Positions 6,609-14,231 of a stretch of 39,753 bases of DNA are shown here, in pieces. A program made the position numbers and the translations under genes. The notes beneath the pieces were generated by a model. It was not told the DNA's origin. It saw nothing but the letters and a program-made list of their open reading frames with translations, and ran no database searches. This DNA comes from a virus. Location of the stretch: positions 1-39,753 of IMG/VR virus record IMGVR_UViG_3300045999_003205. One strand, 5' to 3'. Position 1 is the first letter of the stretch; the number at the start of each line of letters is the position of its first letter.

Positions 6609-7129
6609 AAGTCAATCTTGCTTCAGGACAAAGACCTTTTAAGAAACCTTGGATAAATGTTGATATTAGAAATCAAGGATATGATATTGATATTGAATGT
6701 GATGTTAAAAAACTCCCATTTGAAGACGAGAGTTGCGATATTTTAGTTGCTCATCACCTTTGGGAGCATATTCCTTTACACGAACAAGAAGAAACTATCC
6801 GAGAATGGCATAGAGTTCTCAAAAAAGGTGGCACTCTATCTATCTTTGTGCCAAACATAAGGGAGATAGCAAATGCTTGGTTATCCGGTAGGATTGACAA
6901 TTTTATTTTTAATGTAAATGTCTATGGTGCTTGGCAAGGACACATCACTGATTTACACAGATGGAGTTATGATGAAAAGGAACTATATGATAGGGTAACT
7001 TGCCAAAGAGATGGACAAGGTTTATTTGATTTTGAAATGAGAAACTATAATCCTACAAATCCACTATACATAGGTGCGGATATTGCTCAGGATTGGTGGA
7101 TACTATCAAAGGAGTTTATTAAAAGATGA
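6605..7129 (+). CDS. Class I SAM-dependent methyltransferase
   Basis: 174 residues. Motif I is reduced to V-N-L-A-S-G-Q near the N-terminus, followed by W-I-N-V-D-I, D-V-K-K-L-P-F-E-D-E-S-C-D, H-L-W-E-H-I-P and R-V-L-K-K-G-G-T-L-S-I-F-V-P-N-I, the usual order in small Methyltransf_11-like proteins of glycan clusters. AAGGAA lies before the start. No DNA-methylase target-recognition region is present and the protein is short, so a sugar or small-molecule acceptor is more likely than DNA itself. Confidence 0.8.
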   Translation: MKVNLASGQRPFKKPWINVDIRNQGYDIDIECDVKKLPFEDESCDILVAHHLWEHIPLHEQEETIREWHRVLKKGGTLSIFVPNIREIANAWLSGRIDNFIFNVNVYGAWQGHITDLHRWSYDEKELYDRVTCQRDGQGLFDFEMRNYNPTNPLYIGADIAQDWWILSKEFIKR

Positions 7130-7153
7130 TAAAATTACTTGGAGGAAATAAAG

Positions 7154-7948
7154 ATGGCAGAACTTCACATAAACATAGTCACATTAAATAATTTAAGTTA
7201 TCTAAAAGATTGTATTAACTCAATCAAAACTAAACATAAATACAAATTAAGAATTATTGACCAAGAAAGCACAGATGGAACTCAAGATTGGTGCAGAACT
7301 CAAAGTATAGATTGTCACAGGTTCCAACCAAGAGTTAGTTTATCTGAAGCGTGGAACTATGGAATTAGAGAAGCACTAAAAGATAGTCAATGTGAGTTCA
7401 TATTCTTTCCAAATAACGATGTTATCTTTCACCCTACAACAATTGACAATTTAATTTATGCTATGAAGAAATTTAAGTATGCTATGGTTACTGGTTCTAA
7501 TGTTGCTCACGATATTTCTTTAGAAGATATGAAATCAAGATTAGAAATGGGGGATTGGAATTTTGATGGATTACCTATTTCAAATTGGAGAGAAGAAGGA
7601 CCTGATTTTAGTTGTCCTTTAATTACTAAAAAAACAATTGAAGAAGTTGGATACTTTGATGAAAACTTTATGCCTGCTTATTTTGAGGATAATGACTATC
7701 ACCTAAGAATACTCAAAGCAGGACTACACGCAAAAAGAATTACTAAGGCACCTTACTACCATTTTGGTTCTATGACTATTAGGAGTAATCCAAACTTGGG
7801 TATTTCTTCCTCAAGAACTCAAAATGTATTTCTACAAAAATGGGGAGCAATGCCTGCTGATTGTATGGATGGAAAAGGATACAACACACCTTATAACGAA
7901 GCAGATAAAAAACATAAACATTGGAGAGGATTTGAAAAATATGAATGA
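7154..7948 (+). CDS. GT2-family glycosyltransferase (rhamnosyltransferase-like)
   Basis: 264 residues. ATG 7154 is chosen because GGAGG (7141-7145) lies 8 nt upstream; an in-frame TTG at 7139 has none. GT-A features: H-I-N-I-V-T-L-N-N start, I-I-D-Q-E-S-T-D-G-T, W-N-Y-G-I-R-E-A helix, F-F-P-N-N-D-V as the metal motif, and Y-F-E-D-N-D-Y-H-L-R as the catalytic-base motif typical of rhamnosyl-type GT2 enzymes. It is cytoplasmic, with no membrane helix. It is third in the glycosyltransferase series and probably extends the same glycan. Confidence 0.8.
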   Translation: MAELHINIVTLNNLSYLKDCINSIKTKHKYKLRIIDQESTDGTQDWCRTQSIDCHRFQPRVSLSEAWNYGIREALKDSQCEFIFFPNNDVIFHPTTIDNLIYAMKKFKYAMVTGSNVAHDISLEDMKSRLEMGDWNFDGLPISNWREEGPDFSCPLITKKTIEEVGYFDENFMPAYFEDNDYHLRILKAGLHAKRITKAPYYHFGSMTIRSNPNLGISSSRTQNVFLQKWGAMPADCMDGKGYNTPYNEADKKHKHWRGFEKYE

Positions 7949-8057
7949 AGAAGAAAAAGGAAGAACAAGTATTTACATAGGTTGTGCTTGTTTAGGTTGT
8001 TTAGGTTTATATGTTTTAGTAATGAGTAGTATTTGGTTAATAAGTTTGATGTTTTAA
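7941..8057 (+). CDS. 38-residue membrane peptide
   Basis: Start ATG 7941 overlaps the end of the preceding glycosyltransferase by 8 bases and the frame ends just before ATG 8059. After a short charged N-terminus (M-N-E-E-E-K-G-R-T-S) there is a continuous hydrophobic segment with a C-A-C-L-G-C cluster, long enough to cross the membrane once. The tight packing between two enzyme genes supports it as real. Function unknown. It is the second tiny membrane peptide in this operon. Confidence 0.55.
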   Translation: MNEEEKGRTSIYIGCACLGCLGLYVLVMSSIWLISLMF

Positions 8058-8058
8058 T

Positions 8059-9534
8059 ATGAATAAAATTAAAGTTTTAGCATTAATGGATTCTCCTACT
8101 GTAGCAACAGGTTTTGCTCAGGTAAGTAAAAATGTTTTAAAGAAATTACACGATACAGGTAAGTACGATATTACTGTTGTTGGCATAAACTTTCACGGAA
8201 CCTTAACCAAAGAACAAATGGAAAAGCACCCATACAACTTTACACCTGCTATGCCTAATGGATATGCTGACCCTTATGGTAGGGGTAGAGTAATACAAAT
8301 CTTACAAGGTATAGATAGAGATATAAAACCACCATTTGATATTTTATTTACAATTCAAGACCACTTTATATTGGCAGGTGGAGATGAGTTAGCACAAGGT
8401 TATAACTTTTCAAAAAGAATCAAAGAAATCCAAGCAGAAATATTAAATAATCAAAACATAGATATGAAATACCTATTTAATTGGGTAGGTTATTTCCCTG
8501 TTGATGGCACTTTACAAAAAAAATGGGTAGAGGCAATTGGAAATTGTGATTATCCTGTTGCTTATACTGAATTTGGAAAGAAAGAAATTGTTAAATTTGA
8601 TACCGATATATTAAGATTACAAGAGAGGTTAAAAGTTATTTATCACGGAGTAAATATAAAGGACTTTTATCCTATGGAAGAACAAGAAATTAAAGAATTT
8701 AGAAAGAATTACTTTCCAAAAGAAATGCCTGAAGATGCATTTTTAATTGTTAATGTTTCAAGAAATCAAACAAGAAAAGATGTTGCCTCTACAATTAAAG
8801 CATTTGCTGAATATAAGAAAATAAATCCAAAAGCATATTTATATTTACATATGAAACAATACGACCACGGAGGTGATTTGTGGGAAATTGCTAAACAATT
8901 TGGTTTAGAAGTTGGTAAAGATATGATGCTACCTACAAACTTTGACCCACAGTTTGGATTTCCAATTGAATTTATAAATAAAATCTACAATTCAGCAGAT
9001 GTGTTAATAACTACCACTTTAGGTGAAGGTTGGGGATTTATTAACACTGAAGCAATGGCAGTTAAAAAACCAATTATTACACCAATGAATACTGCTATGC
9101 CTGAAATAGTAAATATAAATGATGACTACTTTGTAAGAGAACCAAGTATTGAATACATTGAAAATAATATACATAATTTAAGGGGAGTTCCAATTAAATC
9201 AGGTTATGGATTAAATGATTGGATTTGTTTAGGTGCTATGGATAACGGAGTTGTAAGACCAAAAGTTGATATTCAAGATACCGTAGATAAATTAAATTGG
9301 GTATTTAATAATAAAGATAAAGTGCAACAGATTGCACAAAACGGGTATGATTGGGTACAGGAACTAACTTGGGATACAATTTGTAAAGAGTGGGAAACTA
9401 TATTTGATACTGCCTATGCTGAATTAGAAAAAGAAAGAAAGTTAGGACATATAACAGGTAAGATAAAACAAAGACCTAATGACAGATGCAATTGTGGTTC
9501 AGGTAAAAAGTATAAAGTTTGCTGTGGAAAATAA
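8059..9534 (+). CDS. GT4-family glycosyltransferase with C-terminal SEC-C motif
   Basis: 491 residues with a GT-B fold. The N-terminal Rossmann domain starts K-I-K-V-L-A-L-M-D-S-P and contains a G-F-A-Q-V-S motif. V-I-Y-H-G-V-N marks the domain linker. The C-terminal donor domain has I-V-N-V-S-R-N-Q-T-R-K-D and the GT4 signature T-L-G-E-G-W-G-F-I-N-T-E-A-M-A (glutamates that hold the nucleotide-sugar). The last 18 residues form a SEC-C zinc motif (R-C-N-C-G-S-G-K-K-Y-K-x-C-C-G), unusual on a glycosyltransferase and known elsewhere as a protein- or nucleic-acid-contact module. No ribosome site is obvious. Likely partner in the hypermodification pathway; acceptor unknown. Confidence 0.85.
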   Translation: MNKIKVLALMDSPTVATGFAQVSKNVLKKLHDTGKYDITVVGINFHGTLTKEQMEKHPYNFTPAMPNGYADPYGRGRVIQILQGIDRDIKPPFDILFTIQDHFILAGGDELAQGYNFSKRIKEIQAEILNNQNIDMKYLFNWVGYFPVDGTLQKKWVEAIGNCDYPVAYTEFGKKEIVKFDTDILRLQERLKVIYHGVNIKDFYPMEEQEIKEFRKNYFPKEMPEDAFLIVNVSRNQTRKDVASTIKAFAEYKKINPKAYLYLHMKQYDHGGDLWEIAKQFGLEVGKDMMLPTNFDPQFGFPIEFINKIYNSADVLITTTLGEGWGFINTEAMAVKKPIITPMNTAMPEIVNINDDYFVREPSIEYIENNIHNLRGVPIKSGYGLNDWICLGAMDNGVVRPKVDIQDTVDKLNWVFNNKDKVQQIAQNGYDWVQELTWDTICKEWETIFDTAYAELEKERKLGHITGKIKQRPNDRCNCGSGKKYKVCCGK

Positions 9535-9535
9535 T

Positions 9536-10228
9536 ATGGAATACAAACAAAAATGGATTTATAAAAAAACTTACTACCCTAGACCTACCTATGAATTTAA
9601 TCTACCTGCGGGGCATTCTTGTCCATTTGCTAAAGACTGTAAGATTAAAGTTGATGAACATACAGGTAAATTTGACACCATAGGTGCAGGTTATAGATGC
9701 TATGCAGCAATAGCAGAGAGATTTCCTGGAGTTAGAAAACCAAGATGGGAGAACTTTAGATTTGTTTTACACGGAGGTAAGATAGAAGTTCCGGATAACG
9801 CTAAATATGTCCGTATTCATTCATCAGGGGATTTCTTTAATCAAGAATACTTTGATAAATGGTTACAAATATGTAGGGAACATCCTTACGTAACTTTCTG
9901 GGCATTTACTAAATCAATTAGATTTTGGTTAGCAAGAATAAATGAACTACCTGAAAATCTAACTATGACAGGTTCTTTAGGAGGACACGAAGACCATTTA
10001 ATTCACGAACACAAGTTAAAACATTCAAGAGTCGTTAAATCAATTGAAGAAGCAAAACACTATGACTTACCAATAGATAATGATGATACTTTAGCAATGA
10101 TTGGACCTTATTCATTTGCTTTGTTAGACAATACCAAATTCACAATTAAAGAAAGGCAAGAATTAACTGATTTACATAATCAAAATTACCAACATATCTT
10201 TGATGAAGTTAAATCAAAAATGAGATAG
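9536..10228 (+). CDS. GP88-family phage protein, possibly radical-SAM-like
   Basis: 230 residues from ATG 9536. It matches from memory the phage gene-product-88 (GP88) family: G-H-S-C-P-F-A-K-D-C (C29, C35), Y-R-C-Y-A-A (C55), R-F-P-G-V-R-x-P-R-W-E-N-F, V-R-I-H-S-S-G-D-F-F-N-Q-E-Y, and F-W-A-F-T-K-S. The family has no established function that I know. Its order of motifs (cysteines ending in C-Y-A, then S-x-x-D-x-F, then T-F-x-x-x-T-K) parallels the DUF5131/Gp37-Gp68 family, which looks like a TIM-barrel radical-SAM group, so a metal cluster is possible. It lies directly between a glycosyltransferase and the ParB-TET genes. Confidence 0.7.
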   Translation: MEYKQKWIYKKTYYPRPTYEFNLPAGHSCPFAKDCKIKVDEHTGKFDTIGAGYRCYAAIAERFPGVRKPRWENFRFVLHGGKIEVPDNAKYVRIHSSGDFFNQEYFDKWLQICREHPYVTFWAFTKSIRFWLARINELPENLTMTGSLGGHEDHLIHEHKLKHSRVVKSIEEAKHYDLPIDNDDTLAMIGPYSFALLDNTKFTIKERQELTDLHNQNYQHIFDEVKSKMR

Positions 10229-10237
10229 AACTCATAG

Positions 10238-10252
10238 TGATATAATTTATAT
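10238..10252 (+). promoter_or_regulatory. Extended -10 promoter giving a leaderless ParB transcript
   Basis: TGATATAAT (10238-10246) is followed by exactly six bases and then ATG 10253. There is no -35 match and no Shine-Dalgarno site. Transcription from it would start at or next to the A of the start codon, giving a leaderless mRNA for the ParB-TET-TAGT genes. Confidence 0.65.
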
Positions 10253-10861
10253 ATGAAAGAATTAGTAATCAATCCAAGTAATCCAAGAAGCATAACAAAA
10301 AAAGATTTTGAAGCATTAAGAACTTCAGTAAATGAATTTGGCAAAATGTTAGAACTAAGACCAATTGTTTATGATGATGAGAACGTAATATGGGGAGGGA
10401 ATATGCGATACCAAGCATATAAATTAGCAGTACAAGAAGGATTACTAGAACACGATGAAAAATACTTTAAGAAATTACCTAGTGATTGGAATATAGAAGA
10501 TAAAAGAAGATTTGCTATTGCTGATAATGTTAATAGGGGAGATTGGGATGATGAGATTTTAGCAAATGAATGGGACGATTTACCTTTACAGGAATGGGGT
10601 ATCAATACTGACTCTTGGGCAATCCACGAACAATTTGAAAGAGCAAAAGATGTAGGTGAATTAGATGAAGCAATGAACACCTACCTAAACGGAACTATTA
10701 AACAAATAGTTTTATATTATACAAATGAAGAGTTTTTAAATATAATGGCAAAAGTAGATGAAGTAAAAACATTAAATAATTTGGAGGATAACACAGCATT
10801 ATTTAACTTCTTGCTGGAAAACTATTATGAAAACAATATTAGTAAAGAGAAGAGAGATTGA
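10253..10861 (+). CDS. ParB/Srx-fold DNA-modification-associated protein
   Basis: 202 residues. The N-terminal 110 residues match the ParB-N fold: N-P-S-N-P-R-S-I-T, an L-R-P-I-V-Y-D strand, and G-G-N-M-R-Y-Q-A (residues 48-55), the phosphate-binding box. I-A-D-N-V-N-R-G-D-W-D-D-E-I-L follows, the region that in many phage proteins leads into a fused DNA methylase; here no methylase follows. ParB-like proteins recur in predicted DNA-modification loci and may guide the modifier along DNA. It overlaps the TET/JBP gene by 35 bases, which ties the two functionally. It probably does not partition DNA, since no ParA is present. Confidence 0.8.
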   Translation: MKELVINPSNPRSITKKDFEALRTSVNEFGKMLELRPIVYDDENVIWGGNMRYQAYKLAVQEGLLEHDEKYFKKLPSDWNIEDKRRFAIADNVNRGDWDDEILANEWDDLPLQEWGINTDSWAIHEQFERAKDVGELDEAMNTYLNGTIKQIVLYYTNEEFLNIMAKVDEVKTLNNLEDNTALFNFLLENYYENNISKEKRD

Positions 10862-11693
10862 TTTAGAAAAATACAAACATAGAACTGCTTTAGAAACTGA
10901 CTATTCCACATTATTAACCGAATCCGCAATTATTGCTGATGAAGATACAGGAGAAATCCTATGCATTTATAAAGAATTAGATGATGAAGAATTAGATTAT
11001 GCACCGATATTGGGAGCATTAAATAATGTTTCATTTCATACAGGAAAAAGAAGTCATTCAGGTTTGCTATCTACTTCAAGAGTATTTGGTTATTCACCAA
11101 GATTAACTTTAAGAAGAGATTATTGCACCTCTACTTCATTTGCTAGAGAATTTCCTGAAGAACACGCAATAGTTTGTAATTATGGAGAAAAGATAGCAAA
11201 TATCTATCACGAATCAGACCCTGTAATGTATCAAAAGCACGCTGAGATTACAGGAGAGAAAGTGCTAGGAGAATACAAAATACCTAAAACTCCATTTACT
11301 TCAGGAATTGTTAATAAAGATAATCAATTAAAATACCATTTTGATACAGGTAATTTCAAAGAAGTTTATTCTGCTATGTTAGTTCTAAAAAGAGATATTG
11401 CTGGAGGACACCTATCTATACCTGAATTTGATATGGGAATTGAACTTAAAAATAACTCTCTATTTATGTTTGACGGACAAGGATTACTTCACGGAGTAAC
11501 TCCGATATTCAAGAAAACTGCAAGAGCAGTAAGATACTCTATTGTTTATTACTCAATGAGGCAAATGTGGAACTGTCTGCCAATTACCGATGAACTAATT
11601 AGAATTAGAAAGAAGAAAGCAGAAAGAGAAGCAAAGAGAATTGAAAGAATGAGAGAGCAGGAGAAATCTAATGCTGAAAGTTCTAATTCCTAG
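10827..11693 (+). CDS. TET/JBP-type 2OG-Fe(II) dioxygenase
   Basis: 288 residues. A double-stranded beta-helix core carries the iron ligands H171-x-D173 (K-Y-H-F-D-T-G-N) and H222 (G-L-L-H-G-V-T-P), with R233 or R236 (A-R-A-V-R-Y-S-I-V-Y-Y) as the 2-oxoglutarate salt bridge. The A-G-G-H-L-S-I-P-E-F stretch between them is characteristic of the TET/JBP family, which oxidises the 5-methyl group of 5-methylcytosine (TET) or thymine (JBP) in DNA. The N-terminal 100 residues fit the same family and the C-terminus is a basic helix. Overlaps with ParB (35 bases) and TAGT (23 bases) put all three in one unit. It would create the hydroxymethyl group that the glycosyltransferases then use. Confidence 0.85.
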   Translation: MKTILVKRREIDLEKYKHRTALETDYSTLLTESAIIADEDTGEILCIYKELDDEELDYAPILGALNNVSFHTGKRSHSGLLSTSRVFGYSPRLTLRRDYCTSTSFAREFPEEHAIVCNYGEKIANIYHESDPVMYQKHAEITGEKVLGEYKIPKTPFTSGIVNKDNQLKYHFDTGNFKEVYSAMLVLKRDIAGGHLSIPEFDMGIELKNNSLFMFDGQGLLHGVTPIFKKTARAVRYSIVYYSMRQMWNCLPITDELIRIRKKKAEREAKRIERMREQEKSNAESSNS

Positions 11694-12561
11694 TTATAAA
11701 CGTGGAGGCACAATTAAAACTCATCTAATCTTTCAAGATTATCCTGAGTTATTTGAACCTCACATTATTATTCACAATCACGACCAAGAGTATTTTGATA
11801 ATCCTAATATCAAATGCCAAATACACATTTCAAATGCTCCATCAGGAGTAGTTAATCAAAGAAATTGGGTATTAGAAAATCTAATAGAAGATGGTGAATG
11901 GTTTGTTATGGCAGATGACAACATAGATGAATTTACAGTAGTAGAGAAAGATTACTATTACGAAGAAACATTAGACGTTAAAGACAAATCTAATACCTTT
12001 TGGAATAAAGTATTTGCTAAGAGATTAGAAGGTAAAGAAATGTATGATTATTTTACCGAAGATATACAAATTGCTAAAGACAATAAAGCATACCTAATTG
12101 GATTTGCTACAACTCCTAATCCGTTCTTTAGGGAACGAAAATACAGATATGTGGGATATGTGCTATCTAAAGCAATATTGATGTGTAAAACTGATTTTAG
12201 ATGGGATACAAATGTTTTAGCAATGGATGACTATCAATTATCAGCAGAGCATACATACAGATATGGGAAAGTAGTAATAAATAACTACATTAAACCTATG
12301 GCAAAACATTACCAAGCAGGTGGTATTGGAACCTATGAAGCAAGACTACCTAAAAAGATAAGAGATTGTAAGTATCTTAAAGCAAGATATCCTGGATTCT
12401 TTAGATACAAAGAAAAGTCAGGAAAACATCCATTAGCAGAATTACAAATAACAATGACATCTGAAGCACAAGTAGAAAAGTGGAGATTTATTATGAAGAA
12501 AGTTCTAAAATACGACCCTGAATTCTACAAGAAAAAAGTAGGGGAATTAGACTTGGTATAA
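11671..12561 (+). CDS. TET/JBP-associated glycosyltransferase (TAGT)
   Basis: 296 residues, ATG 11671 with AGGAG upstream, overlapping the dioxygenase gene. GT-A features: V-L-I-P-S-Y-K-R-G-G-T start, N-A-P-S-G-V-V-N-Q-R-N-W helix, and W-F-V-M-A-D-D-N-I-D (D82, D83) as the metal site. Further conserved-looking parts are A-M-D-D-Y-Q (185-189) and Y-Q-A-G-G-I-G-T-Y-E-A-R (214-225). This pattern and the direct linkage to a TET/JBP gene match the TAGT family, which is related to the eukaryotic GREB1 domain and predicted to glycosylate hydroxymethyl bases in DNA. It is the best candidate for the first sugar transfer. Donor sugar unknown. Confidence 0.8.
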   Translation: MLKVLIPSYKRGGTIKTHLIFQDYPELFEPHIIIHNHDQEYFDNPNIKCQIHISNAPSGVVNQRNWVLENLIEDGEWFVMADDNIDEFTVVEKDYYYEETLDVKDKSNTFWNKVFAKRLEGKEMYDYFTEDIQIAKDNKAYLIGFATTPNPFFRERKYRYVGYVLSKAILMCKTDFRWDTNVLAMDDYQLSAEHTYRYGKVVINNYIKPMAKHYQAGGIGTYEARLPKKIRDCKYLKARYPGFFRYKEKSGKHPLAELQITMTSEAQVEKWRFIMKKVLKYDPEFYKKKVGELDLV

Positions 12562-12568
12562 TTGAATT
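12554..12568 (+). promoter_or_regulatory. Extended -10 promoter giving a leaderless terminase transcript
   Basis: TGGTATAAT (12554-12562), six bases, then ATG 12569. There is no TTGACA and no Shine-Dalgarno site. The element overlaps the last codons of the TAGT gene. It would start the packaging and head operon. Confidence 0.65.
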
Positions 12569-12964
12569 ATGACTTCAAACCAAGACATGAATAGAAATCC
12601 AACAGGTAAAGGAGGATTCAAAGATAATCCACAAAATAGGAGTAATGGTTCTTGGAACTCAGAAGATAGTATTTCTTTTCAATACAAAAAACTAATTAGA
12701 ATGCCTGTTAATGACTTTAAGAATTGGTTACAAGATTACCCTGAAAAAGATAGAACTGTTGCTCAAGAATTAGCATACAATGCCGTAGTAAAAGCAAGGA
12801 AAGACCTAAAGTATTTAATAGAACTAACTAATAGAACTGAAGGAACTTCAAAGCAATCCATAGATGTTAATGGAGATTTATCAGTCACAACTTTACTTTC
12901 AAAATTAACAGGTGAGAATATACAAGATGAAAATAATACACAACAACCTACAAGAGATAATTAA
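12569..12964 (+). CDS. terS: Terminase small subunit (putative)
   Basis: 131 residues. The N-terminus K-G-G-F-K-D-N-P-Q-N-R-S and the W-N-S-E-D-S-I-S-F-Q-Y stretch are typical of a family of short phage proteins encoded just before the large terminase. A T-V-A-Q-E-L-A-Y helix and a T-N-R-T-E-G segment follow. Small terminases form a ring that recognises phage DNA and hands it to the large subunit. The gene overlaps terL by 38 bases. The C-terminal tail is polar and Q/N-rich. The call is by motif and position, since small terminases diverge quickly. Confidence 0.75.
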   Translation: MTSNQDMNRNPTGKGGFKDNPQNRSNGSWNSEDSISFQYKKLIRMPVNDFKNWLQDYPEKDRTVAQELAYNAVVKARKDLKYLIELTNRTEGTSKQSIDVNGDLSVTTLLSKLTGENIQDENNTQQPTRDN

Positions 12965-14231
12965 CTTTCATCCACACGAAATCCAACAAGAGATTATTAG
13001 AGATAACTCTAGATTTAAGATATTAAATGCTGGTAGAAGATTTGGTAAAAGTTTATTAGGAGCATACCTTGCTACTTATCAAGCATTACAATCTAATCAA
13101 AGAATTTGGGTAGTTGCTCCTACAAATATATTGACTGAGAAGATTTGGAGAGAACTATACTCTTGGTTCATAGGACCTCTAAATCCTATGGTAGAGCAGA
13201 TATATGGTTCTAGAGGTAATTTAAGACTAATTACAAAGACTGGTTCATTTATTGAATGTAAATCAGCAGATGACCCTACAGGACTTATTGGTGAGGGATT
13301 AGATTTATTAATTATGGATGAGGCAAGTAGGATTAAAGAGATTGCTTGGAGGGAAGCATTAAGACCTACCTTGTCAGATAGAATGGGTAAGTCAGTCGCT
13401 ATCAGCACTCCAAAAGGTTCTAAAAATTGGTATTACCAAGATTATAGAAAAGGAACTAAAGGTGAAGATGGATACAAATCTTGGAATATGCCAACCAATA
13501 CAAATCCTTTCTTTCCAAAAGATGAGTGGGAACAATTAACCAAAGAACTAGGAGTTGATAATCCTATTTTCAGGCAAGAGTTCTTGGCAGAGTTTATTGA
13601 TGATGTAGGTGCGGTTTTCAGGAATATACATAGTTGTATTGGTGGAGATTTTGAAGAACCAAAACCTAATATTAAATACTCTATTGGAATTGACCTTGCT
13701 AAAACAATGGATTACACAGTGAAAATGGTAATCAGGCACGATACAAGACAAATTGTTTATATGGAAAGATACAATCAAGTGCCATACGACGAACAAATAA
13801 ATAAAATTATAAGTTTGAGTAAAAGATATAACAATGCTAACATTTTAATTGACTCTACTGGTGTTGGTGACCCTGTTTTTGACATATTAAAGAAACAAGG
13901 TGTAAATGTTAAACCATACAAATTTACCAACCCTAGCAAAGAAAACTTAGTTAGAGGACTAATGATTGCTCTAGAAAACAAAGAGATTTCATATCCTAAA
14001 ATTGATGTTCTAATAGATGAGTTAGAAATGTTTGAATACACTTTGGGAGCAACAGGTGTAATGAGATATAATGCTCCTGAAGGGGAACACGACGATACAG
14101 TGATTGCTTTAGCACTAGCGATTAAAGCAGTTGAAGAAAACCATAGTGGAATTCTAGACTTTTATAAAGGAATAAATGAAAAAGAAGAAACAAAATATAA
14201 TATCAAAAACTTTCAGCAACTTGTTTATTAA
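12927..14231 (+). CDS. terL: Terminase large subunit
   Basis: 434 residues from ATG 12927 (an in-frame GTG lies five codons earlier). ATPase: Walker A G-R-R-F-G-K-S (36-42), Walker B L-L-I-M-D-E-A-S (D131, E132) and the I-S-T-P-K-G coupling motif. RNase H-like nuclease: D256 (G-I-D-L-A), D309 (L-I-D-S-T-G-V-G-D) and D389/D390 (E-H-D-D-T-V). It pumps DNA into the prohead and cuts the concatemer. Length is normal for the family. It overlaps the portal gene by 56 bases. The circular, redundancy-free assembly would fit headful cutting, but the sequence alone cannot prove the mode. Confidence 0.95.
   Translation: MKIIHNNLQEIINFHPHEIQQEIIRDNSRFKILNAGRRFGKSLLGAYLATYQALQSNQRIWVVAPTNILTEKIWRELYSWFIGPLNPMVEQIYGSRGNLRLITKTGSFIECKSADDPTGLIGEGLDLLIMDEASRIKEIAWREALRPTLSDRMGKSVAISTPKGSKNWYYQDYRKGTKGEDGYKSWNMPTNTNPFFPKDEWEQLTKELGVDNPIFRQEFLAEFIDDVGAVFRNIHSCIGGDFEEPKPNIKYSIGIDLAKTMDYTVKMVIRHDTRQIVYMERYNQVPYDEQINKIISLSKRYNNANILIDSTGVGDPVFDILKKQGVNVKPYKFTNPSKENLVRGLMIALENKEISYPKIDVLIDELEMFEYTLGATGVMRYNAPEGEHDDTVIALALAIKAVEENHSGILDFYKGINEKEETKYNIKNFQQLVY

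Noticed and set aside
5268-7129. DNA base methyltransferases in the modification block
   Set aside because: Both methyltransferases lack target-recognition regions and the P-C-Q or D/N-P-P-Y/F motifs of DNA methylases; they resemble sugar or small-molecule enzymes.
10253-10861. Plasmid-type partition system (ParA/ParB)
   Set aside because: Only the N-terminal ParB fold is present, there is no ParA or centromere-like site, and the gene is joined to TET/JBP genes.
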